This document shows positions 55,790 through 64,000 of a DNA stretch of 64,000 nt, one piece after another. The translations under genes and the position numbers were made by a program. The notes beneath the pieces are model-generated. The model saw only the letters and a list, made by a program, of their open reading frames with translations, was not told where the DNA came from and did no database searches. The first letter of the stretch is position 1. Each line of letters starts with the position of its first letter. The stretch lies in the NCBI GenBank assembly GCA_038093975.1, contig JBBPTG010000093.1, positions 39,691 to 103,690 of the forward strand. The letters are read 5' to 3'. The stretch comes from Chalciporus piperatus. Its lineage: Eukaryota > Basidiomycota > Agaricomycetes > Boletales > Boletaceae.

Positions 55790-57204
55790 CTATGACGAGC
55801 TCCTCGTCTTCGATCCCTTCCAGTACTTCCCAACCTTGGCTGCGGTATATCGTGCGCTCTGGAACAATCCCGCGCTCACGAGGCCTTTCAGCGATTGAAC
55901 AGTAGCAGGGTATCGCACAATGTTGCTCATTTCTGGGATGATGCAGATCCATCAGTCACCCAAATCGGTATGTCAGAGGATCAGGGGGGAGAGGAGAAGC
56001 CGTACCTGAATGTAATATTGGCGGCAACTCCTCGTTACCGGCAACACGCAACCAGTACGCGCTCTCGTCAGCTTCTCTCGAGGGCCCGCGTCCTTCGACG
56101 CGTGCATGTACTCGAGACAGCAACCCCTCCGGCAACTTCTTCAAATGCGCAGCCCGTGCATGCGCACTCGTGTCCTGTTCGATCATCTGCGAATCCACGC
56201 GCCATCTAACCCCAGGAAGCCCCTGAGCGAGCCTCCAATATAGCTCACGGAACTGGGCTTCCTGTCTCTCCACCATGTTCGCAACTTTGTTACGATTCTC
56301 AGCCGGAAGGAGCATCCGGGGATCCCCCGAGTAGCTGATGCGGGCAATGGCGATGAAGAGGTCCCTTTGCGTGAATTGAGCTGGCAGCGTAAGGAGAGCA
56401 GCACGTAGTGCAGAGGCGAGATTGACTTGTTGAGTCAACCGAACGCGAGCGTCGTCCTTGATGATCCGAATCGGCTTGTGCATTCGCCCCGCCAAGTAAA
56501 GCGTACGCCAATTGAGTAAATCGGCACATAGCGTATCGACAGTCGTCACACCATACTTGATCATCTATCACCAGACCGACGAAAAACGAAAGGAAATACT
56601 CATCAGCGCCAAGATCCCCCTAGGCACGTGCCCGACTCACCACACCATTCATGGGCACATAGGTATTGAACCAAAGACCCGGACCAAACTCCTGCACCGT
56701 CGATACAAAAGACGATCCAAACGCACGCGCATGCAACGGGTAATGACCAGGAAACTGATGCATATTGATCGAATGCCAATGATCCGGATGGGTGACCGCG
56801 AAAACGAAATCGAGCATAGGTCCATCCTCGTTGCTTTGCTGCTTCCCATCGACGGGTTTTTCGTATCCTGCTTGCTCGAATACACCTGATCCGTAGGCAA
56901 ATGCGTAACGGATGGGTGCTTCGAAAGAGTCGACGATGTCCTCGAGGAGCGCTCGGGTCGAGTTCGGCACTGGAAGGAATTGGTTGCGCCCGAAGGATGG
57001 AGGGAGCACAGGCAGCGCCTGGTTCTGGTTCCTTTCTGCAGGGCGAGGACGTGGATAGAGACGTGATTGGCGAGGTTTCATACCCTCCAAACCCGGTGGA
57101 GGAGTTGGAGGTGGTGCATTTGGCGTACGAGCAGCTGACTCGGTGGCTAAAGAGCGAACGAGAGTCGGAATTCGTCGAGAAGAAGAACGAGTGGTCGAGA
57201 GCAT
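55790..57204 (-). CDS. TAM41: Mitochondrial CDP-diacylglycerol synthase TAM41
   Basis: Three exons (57204-56641, 56564-56006, 55932-55790) close to 421 residues. The N-terminus (MLSTTRSSSRRIPTLVRSLA) is basic, with Ser/Thr and no acid residue, as in a matrix presequence. The nucleotidyltransferase core follows: PIRYAFAYGSGVFEQ (G-S pair), MLDFVFAVTHPDHWHSINM (metal-binding D.xF), FNTYVPMNG then IKYGVTTVDTL, and a C-terminal helix pattern ending IVRYPATVQSLKGLVSAGLF. Enzyme: phosphatidate plus CTP to CDP-diacylglycerol on the inner mitochondrial membrane for cardiolipin synthesis. An upstream frame to 57333 is in frame, but the Met at 57204 precedes the presequence and is preferred. Confidence 0.92.
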
Positions 57205-57687
57205 CGTGTCAAACGACGAGCAAAGGTAGTTCAGCAACGTCAACGGCGATGAGGACGTTGTCGAGGACGTCGAGGGCAACGAGAAAGCCACAATCACCCA
57301 CGTGACTTTGACACCGTTCGCAACATCTTGCAAACTTGAATTGGGACAGAGGACTTTTGGAACAATTCATTGTACATTCGGGGTAAAACTACTACTACTC
57401 GAGAACCATGCCCAGCAGGATCAAATGCAAGCAGGAGAGAAAGATGTAACAACACGGAAGGAATATCTACATAGATGAGAGCTAATCAAAAAAAGATATG
57501 AAACGAGATGTGTTCTCCGCCACCCAGAAATCGCATCGGAAGATAAACGTTTTAAACGACAGGAATCGCGTTTTAAGGGAATAAAGGGCGAGCCGACAAC
57601 CGACGTGTCGGTAAATAAAGCATATATAGAAACAGGAAGAGCATGTTTTTGCAGGAAGCTTCGTTTGCTTCTGTTCGAATGCGGTCG
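57205..57687. other. Intergenic
   Basis: 5' flank of TAM41 and 3' end of the next gene. Nothing supported. Confidence 0.4.
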
Positions 57688-59780
57688 TCAACGTTTCGAT
57701 GCGTTCGCCCAGGGACTCTTCGGCTTCGCAGCATCGGCCGCTAGCTTCTGTTGACGGAGAATGGCGCTCTTGTTCGCCCGAGGTGCAATCATGGGAGTCC
57801 CCAAACTCGTCGGGCGAGGAGCTAACTTCGTAGGTGAAGCGACTCCGTTCAATGCGTCTTCGCTTTCGTTCGACGTAGCGCTCGTCGTGCTCAGCGGGCC
57901 GGTGCCAGTACCACTGCTGGAGGTCTGCGAAGAATAACTGGTAGACTTTGATAGGACCGAAGCCCCGACGTGAGAGTTGCGAGAGGCAGCACGCGAGGGG
58001 ACAGTGGACCGACGTCCCCAGGATTGACCACTGTCACTATCACGGTACGCACTCATAGCAGAGGAACTACGAGAATGCGTTCCCGAACCTGGTGCCATGG
58101 GAGTGGCAGTAGGCATACGGACTGCAAAGCAGAGTCTGAGAGCTGTGGTTGGAACCCCAAGAGTGGACTAAATTGCTTACACATGAAACTGCTGGGGGGT
58201 GGACCACCATCCTTCCTCAAAGCGGCACTCTTGTTCATACGAGGAGCAACGGTCGGCGGTTTAGTGCTCGCAACCGAAAAACTTTCACGACGCTTGTGTC
58301 CAGGAACGCCTTCGAACAGATTCTTCTTCGCGACTACTTCCGTCTCCGTCTCCTCCCCATCCGCTTCGTTCGCACTCGTCGTCGAACCCTTCTGTGGCGT
58401 CGCCGGACCAGCAGACCTGATACCGCCATTCGTGATCGCAGAAGCCTTGGGTGGGGGCACAGAACTAGACGCACGCCTCCTCCCAGGGGCCAAGGTAGGT
58501 TGTTCTAGACCCAACCTCAGTGCTGCCGCCTTGGTGAGCCTTGGAACAATCGCTGGAGGTGCAGTCGATGCAACAGCGATTGATTCCACGCGTTTATGTC
58601 CAGGAACACCAACAAACGTCCTCCTCGCTCTTTCCTTCTCCCGCTCCCGCTCCTTCTCCGCCTCCTCATTGTTTTTCCGCTGCGTGGGAATCCGCCCAGT
58701 GCTTGCTAAAGACATGCGCGTTTTGACTTCGGGGCGGGGTGAACCATCTGCGGAGAGACCTTTCCGAAGAAGAGCAGCTTTGGTGAGACGTGGCGTGATA
58801 TCGGGGGTAAGATGTGTCTTGGGAAGAGGACGTGCACGGAACTCGGGTTTACCAGAGGGAGAAGCAGGCCCAGCCGTACTGACACTCCGTGCGAGCTTGG
58901 CAAATGCAGGTGAACGCGCATCCGAGGATCCAGGTGAGGGCGAAAGTGTCTGGGAGGAAGCCAGTGGCGTCTCAAGGCCAAGCTGAAGGGCCTCAAGCAC
59001 AGCAGAACTGACAGAACGAATGGAACCGCGGTCGAAATCGTGGTCGCCGACAGGCGGGAGCTCAATGGCGGGGAACGGAGGACTGGACGCAAAGAGGGCC
59101 TGAATCAACATCTCAGCTTGAGCTTCACTTTTCGCTCCAATGACTGCGTTGTTCAGGGATGGGAGAAGAGATAAGAGTACTGGAACTGCTCGACGTCGTT
59201 CGAGGACATATACCCATACGGGACCGCTGATGTGATTAAATTTTGAGTAATAGATGGACGGGGTGAGCATAGCTAAGAAGCGGGATGACGCGAGCGGGGA
59301 ACTTACTCTCCGAGGAATCGCGCATCGTCACCAAATAACTCATAAAACGTTTCCGGCTCCGTTTCGGTATCGAATTCCATCTGTCGTTCCTTGACTATCT
59401 GCGAAAATAGACATCATTAAGCGTTTCAGACCCGTCTTGCCATCTTGGAGAGGCGGATCCGCCAGGGGAGTGAAAACGATCAAGGCACACGTGTCCGAGG
59501 AACACGTTCAAAGTTATACGTGTGATGGAACCCCTGAATAAAGTGGATATCAAACACTTACTTCGAAGTTTGCCTCGAGGATACGAGGTTCGATTTCCAA
59601 ACGCTGCTCTAGTGCCTGGGTCTTGATGATGGCGACTGTTCGCGTTACAACCGACACAGACGGTGATGGGTGGGTATGACCCGCATCATGGGGTTGAAAA
59701 AGTACATTCTGATGGTGTCCGCGCTCGTGGTAGAACTCAGAGGGATCTGGAGGAGGGGGAGAGTATGAGAATGTGGACAT
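57688..59780 (-). CDS. NDK-domain protein with long disordered tail
   Basis: Four exons (59780-59562, 59398-59307, 59226-58181, 58121-57688) close in frame to 596 residues. Residues about 50-150 are NDK-like (RTVAIIKTQALEQRLEIEPR, ILEANFEIVKERQMEF, FYELFGDDARFLGDGPVWVY, VLERRRAVPVLLSLL). The canonical NXXHGSDS active-site region is absent: the part before ALFASSP has no His at the expected site. It therefore probably lacks NDP kinase activity. The rest is a basic, Ser/Pro-rich tail with a recurring motif of the type AP.x(3)KSA.LR (TPRLTKAALLRKGL, VPRLTKAAALRLGL, APRMNKSAALRK, APRANKSAILRQ) and GVPGHKR(V/R)ES. The motif spacing suggests repeated binding sites. No function is known. Confidence 0.78.
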
Positions 59781-60830
59781 GCCAGGTTATATTGGCTGGA
59801 GCGCCTAACGGGGGAAGGGGGGGTGATTTAAACGGGGATAGAAAGAAAAAGGGCCTGGGGAAAGTATACACAGCAAAGGGTAGCTACTCGAGGGAAAAGA
59901 AGAAACCAAAGGAAGGAAAGTGATAGTAGCCTCGAGGATAGACCGCGCAAGTCAGTCGGTCAACAAAGTTAATAGTCTGGTTTGGATCTGAATCATCCTG
60001 AGAGAAACACAGTCCAAATTGCATCCGCTCACAGACCTCGGACACTCAGGCACTACCCCTGATAATGACAACATTGACATGGCGACATGGCCTCGGGGCA
60101 GCATCGTGTTACTTAGCCCTGATTACAAGGGAACTTTGTGAGGAACAAAAGAAAGCAGGGGGAAACAATGGGAGTTCAAGAACAATGTTGTACGTCACAA
60201 GCTATCAGAAGTCGAAGATAATGAACAGTTTGATCAGGAACGTATCAATTTCGCCCTCGTTCGGTTCCGCCTTGGGTCCAAGCATTCACAAGGTATTCGA
60301 TCATCGATGTATCTGACCTTTCGGAGGAGGAAGGCCCATGTCGAACGGCATCCTAGTTCCATGGGAATGGAAGATCAAAACGTTACTGACGTAAGATCAG
60401 GAAGGGGGCCGGAGGAGGTAGTGCAAGCCAATCTAAACAACCGATAGTCATTGCATGTGTGCAACATAGAACTTACAGTGGGGCGTCCAAGATACCTCAT
60501 GGCCCAAAGGAAGACGTACACACTAGATGGGATCGATCGTTGCGCAAGATGTGACATGAGCATACTCACTTGGCTTCTGTGAGGAAACTTGCGAACACGA
60601 TCATAATTGCACGGAAAAGGTCGCGAGGAACAAGCACGCGAAGTAATTTTCTGGGAGTCAGAAGTGGGTCCAGCCTACTCCAGGGCACTGTGGCTGGAAG
60701 CGCTCATGAAACCTACACACCCGACCAGACAAGACAAGACAATCAGCATAACGAGAGGCCAGTGAGTTGACGATAGACAGTGGGAGAACACCCTTACCAC
60801 AGCAAAACAGTGATGTACTCAATTTTCGGA
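59781..60830. other. Intergenic
   Basis: 5' flank of the NDK-domain gene, then frames without motif. No gene called. Confidence 0.4.
59890..59990 (+). repeat. Dispersed ~100-bp rep at, inverted partner of 3325-3437
   Basis: Matches the reverse complement of 3325-3437 closely (purine-rich part, then gaggatagaccgc and gtcagtcggtcaacaaag). Confidence 0.6.
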
Positions 60831-60996
60831 GAGTTGAACAACGGGGTGACATTGGGTGACAAGGGTTTTATTTCTCCCCATCATCCAAGGTAGCCTGTCA
60901 AGACTGAATGAACACGCTTGAAGCAGGTTGGTGTTGATGCTCCGATCATCGTGCAAACTGCGCACCTCATAAGTAGATCCGATATCATCGCACGAA

Positions 60997-62613
60997 ATGG
61001 GCCCTATGCAATCCCCAAAAGCTGGAAAGAAAATTCGTGCACAACTCCCAAACAATCCTTTCGTGCCTCCAACAGGTGACACGTGCTATATCAACAACCT
61101 TCCACCGGAACTCCTTTCACGCATCTTCGAGGACGGTTCTTTAGACGACGACAGTGGTGGGGCGGATTCCCGGCTTCAGGGATGCCCCGAAGAGGGAAAC
61201 AAGAGCGGGGCTGGTAATGATGTCGAAGAAGAAGAAGGCGACGATGAAGAGCGGAGAGATGTTACTGGATCGTCCAATGTCTCCCCTCCGTTTCAGATCG
61301 TCGTGTCCCATGTGTGTCGTCACTGGCGGAATGTCGCCCTTTCTACCCCTTCACTCTGGACAACCATCGAGGTCCCTTCCAACGCGCGTCCGCCGTACGA
61401 GAGCGTCTCGATTCTGTTGGAGCGCAGCAAAGCCCTTCCAATAGATCTCGACATCGACGACCCGGAAGTCGATAACGACGATGTGGAAGGCGACCCCCAC
61501 GCCGAGGACAACCTCAAATTTCTATATTCTTTGCTCGTTCCCCACGTGCAACGCTGGTGCTCAATCAAAGTCAGCACCTCAACATATCATGCGATACACG
61601 CATTCCTCAGGGCGGTATCTGACCCGTCTGTTCCCGCCGCTTCTCAACTCGCCACCCTTCAATTATACCATGAAAGACACCACGACGTTCCATACCCTAC
61701 ACGCATCCAGCCCCAGTTGTCGAACCACTTCACTCTGTTCGGGGGTGCAGCTCCTAACCTCACCAAAATAGCCCTACAGATGGTCCATGTCGACTGGAAT
61801 CAGGGCTGGATAGCCTCTGCCTCCAACCTTAGATATCTCAAGCTGGGGCGGCATCCAGAAGACGTTCGCCCCACTTGGGCCCAGTTCGCCACCATCTTGC
61901 GCGGTGCTCCACAACTCCAAATTCTCGTCTTACATTATTCGGGACCATCAGGAGATCCCCCCGAATGGGTCTTCAAACCGACTCCCGGGAGGCCAACCGG
62001 GGATCTCAACGCTCCAATTCAACTTGTTAAATTGACCCATTTCGTGCTTTTCTCTGACTCTCCATCACACGCCATCGGATTCCTCCGCAAAATCTACCTG
62101 CCATCCCTGAAAAGTCTAACCCTATTCCTCACCGAGGGCGACCACACCGATCTGATCGATCAACTGGCCGGACCAGCCACGTCACTATATCCTCTCTCTG
62201 CTCAAGAACACCCGCGCAGCTTGCTGAGCAGTCTTGCAAAACTCAAAATTATTGCACTTCCCTGCCGCACCGAGAGCGTAGAGACTCTGTATAGCGAACT
62301 CCAGAATCTCCACTCGCTCAATATTTCGCAGTTATATCTTCCCTCGAAGTTCGTCGATCTTCTCTGCCAACCCTGTACGTTACCGGGCCGCGGAGATATT
62401 TGGCTGCCTCGACTCAAATCTCTGTGGATCTCCTATACCCCCAGGGCTACGATCCGTGAAGTGGTTCAAAAGAGAAAGGACGCCGGCGTCCCACTAAAAG
62501 CATTGTATGTAGAGAGCAGGGGCGATGTGGATGACGGCGACGTGGAGTGGTTCAGGGAGAATGTGGAGACGTTCGCCCTTTTCGTGGGCAGTCGCGATGA
62601 TGATGACCTATAG
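60997..62613 (+). CDS. F-box-like protein, paralogue 2
   Basis: Single-exon frame of 538 codons. It is closely related to the gene at 50512-51993 over its whole length: same start MGPMQSPKAGKKI, F-box INNLPPELLSRIFE with VCRHWRNVALSTPSLWTTI, and the same LRR-like body. It differs by an acidic, low-complexity insertion of about 40 residues after the F-box start (NDVEEEEGDDEERRD). About 180 bp upstream and part of the 3' flank are also duplicated. A LINE fragment interrupts its 3' flank 123 bp after the stop. Confidence 0.85.
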   Translation: MGPMQSPKAGKKIRAQLPNNPFVPPTGDTCYINNLPPELLSRIFEDGSLDDDSGGADSRLQGCPEEGNKSGAGNDVEEEEGDDEERRDVTGSSNVSPPFQIVVSHVCRHWRNVALSTPSLWTTIEVPSNARPPYESVSILLERSKALPIDLDIDDPEVDNDDVEGDPHAEDNLKFLYSLLVPHVQRWCSIKVSTSTYHAIHAFLRAVSDPSVPAASQLATLQLYHERHHDVPYPTRIQPQLSNHFTLFGGAAPNLTKIALQMVHVDWNQGWIASASNLRYLKLGRHPEDVRPTWAQFATILRGAPQLQILVLHYSGPSGDPPEWVFKPTPGRPTGDLNAPIQLVKLTHFVLFSDSPSHAIGFLRKIYLPSLKSLTLFLTEGDHTDLIDQLAGPATSLYPLSAQEHPRSLLSSLAKLKIIALPCRTESVETLYSELQNLHSLNISQLYLPSKFVDLLCQPCTLPGRGDIWLPRLKSLWISYTPRATIREVVQKRKDAGVPLKALYVESRGDVDDGDVEWFRENVETFALFVGSRDDDDL

Positions 62614-62736
62614 CCGTACAGAACGTCCAATCGGTGGTCATTTCAATGATTACTGTCATCATCCTTCACCATAATGATAATGGCACCTTTCTCTGCTTTG
62701 GATATTAGACATCTAAGTGATATCACTGGGCACTAC

Positions 62737-63548
62737 TTTTTTTTTTTTTTTTTTTTGAAACCGTGTTTATTGTCCTATGGGGCTTAGCCCCTTGGTAGAC
62801 ATTACATGCGAGGGTGTACTTTACGTGTCCGTGTGTTTTTAAGTAGTGTACTATGTCATGCGCCCTGCGGGCGGTGTCTCAAGAGACTAGAAATGTGTGG
62901 CTAAGGGAGCAAGGAGAAAGTAAGTACCGCGGGAGTGCAGGGGAGATGTAGGTCGAGACGGGTAGGCTTTTTCAGTGGTCTTCGGGTTCGATCGATCGAG
63001 GGGGTGTGAGGTTTCCGTGCGTGAGCGCAAAGCGTTGTGTAGCTTGGATGTATCGTAGCGTGGCCGCGAGGCAGCTGCTGTCGCTTAATAGACTGCTAAT
63101 GTTGCTGGCTTTTCGAGAGATCTCTCGCCGCAGGGCGTTTCTGGGGGCTGTGTACGCGGTGCATTCGAGGAAGAAGTGGAGGACCGTCTCGTCTTTGCGT
63201 CGGCATCTGGGGCATTTGGGGGAGTCTGCTTTCGTGATACGATGGAGGTGCTTATTCAGCGGGGCATGGCCAGTTCGTAGTTGAAAGATGATGGAAGCAT
63301 GTCGTTTTGGGAGGTCGCTGATCAGTTTTAGGAATTTTTTGGATGGTAGTGATGGGTCAATGCGACGGGCCGTGCGGGCGCGGGGCGATGTTTCGAAGAC
63401 ATGCGAGTTGAGCTGTTTCAGCTCTGCGGCGTACTTTTGTTTGAGAGCGGATTTGCTGAGCGGCAGGATGCGTGGTCTCCCTTTCTGGCCCCGTAGAGAC
63501 TTGGGTAAAGATCTGGGCTCGCTTGTGTTCCCCTGAGCAGCCTGTTTC
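62737..63548 (-). mobile_element. Non-LTR retrotransposon (Tad-like LINE), 3' end
   Basis: The 20-T run at 62737-62756 is the poly(A) tail of a minus-strand LINE. Upstream, the minus strand codes the C-terminal end of ORF2: ALKQKYAAELKQLNSHVF, FQLRTGHAPLNKHLHRI, then CPRCRRKDETVLHFFLECTA (CCHC-like zinc motif) and ISRKASNISSLLSDSSCL. It continues to 63548, where a new LTR-like sequence begins. The LINE may therefore extend beyond the window rather than being truncated there. Confidence 0.8.
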
Positions 63549-64000
63549 TGTTACGATCACTCATTCTTTCTTTCTTTGTTACCTTGTACTAAGTCCTAGT
63601 CGCCGGTTCGAGTCCTGCCTAGGCCTCTCATTTCTTACCTTGCTTTAGTCAGCGAACATTCCTTGATGTTCTTTCACCTTCCACGCTTCGTCATCGCTGA
63701 CTCGTATGCTTATCGAGCATGACTCATTCCTATTCGTCATGACTTGTTCTTACGTATTCTGACTTGTTCTATGCCTGCCCTTAACTCGTTTCTTCACTTA
63801 TATAAACCCTCGAGTTTCCTCCTGTAACCCTAACTTAGACCTACGCAATCTAGCTTGGTCATTCCTCGCTTCCTTGAACCCTCTGAGAGTCACCGTCCCA
63901 CTCTTGAACGGACGCTAGGCCTTGACGTGGACATCCCATCGTTAGGCTACCTTGAAACCTTTGTCTTTGATTAGGCTTTTGTGTCTACGCTTTGACCTAC
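63549..64000 (+). repeat. Probable LTR, 5' part, cut by the window edge
   Basis: Begins TGTTACGATCAC at the point where LINE coding sequence stops. A TATA-like tatataaa occurs near 63799 and no coding frame is found. The form fits a Ty3 LTR starting TGT(A/T)AC as in the element at 10454. Only one end is visible, so no duplication or partner could be checked. Confidence 0.4.

Overview
The window is nuclear DNA of a filamentous basidiomycete, most likely a mushroom-forming Agaricomycete. Genes are split by many short GT-AG introns (about 45-80 bp), and several families seen here are typical of that class: UNC93-like MFS transporter, DUF6534 membrane protein, DUF3684 sacsin-like protein, F-box proteins with an N-terminal F-box and an LRR-like tail, C2/TPR proteins, kinase-like pseudogenes, a Plavaka DNA transposon, and a Ty3 element with a chromodomain. 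No species is assigned. All gene models are read by eye from frame continuity, splice signals and recalled family similarity; no search was run.

Layout. 1-2.9 kb: 5' part of a TKL-type kinase gene running off the left edge (-), then two decayed kinase-like pseudogene fragments. 4.2-6.3 kb: complete 11-exon UNC93-like transporter (+). 6.9-10.3 kb: a C2/TPR protein and a second Agaricomycete family protein, both on -. 10.45-21.8 kb: a Ty3 LTR retrotransposon flanked by the 5-bp duplication CACGT, with its 5' half deleted. An apparently intact 6.7-kb Plavaka-type transposon is nested in its integrase and carries a transposase and a divergent DUF6532 gene. 21.9-31.7 kb: a DUF3684 protein with an N-terminal ATPase motif and a C-terminal HExxH, and a universal-stress-protein-domain protein, both on -; a partial copy of the latter's 3' end lies behind the DUF3684 gene. 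32-35.5 kb is gene-poor and holds a 100-bp hairpin MITE. 35.6-48.8 kb is the conserved core: DUF6534 membrane protein, sterol C-3 dehydrogenase (ERG26-like), a multi-pass membrane protein, an ARL8-type GTPase, proteasome ubiquitin receptor RPN13, and a Ser/Thr kinase. Four tRNA-like hairpin repeats lie between 42.3 and 44.4 kb. 49.8-64 kb: two F-box paralogues about 10.5 kb apart, further pieces of the kinase-like pseudogene, a pogo/Tigger remnant, TAM41, a degenerate NDK-domain protein, then a LINE fragment in the 3' flank of the second F-box gene and the start of another LTR-like element.

Biologically the core genes cover lipid metabolism (ERG26, TAM41), proteolysis (RPN13, F-box), trafficking (ARL8), signalling and transport. 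The accessory part is shaped by nested transposition and segmental duplication. The most notable objects are the intact Plavaka element with its DUF6532 partner gene and the tRNA-like hairpin family whose stems covary between copies.
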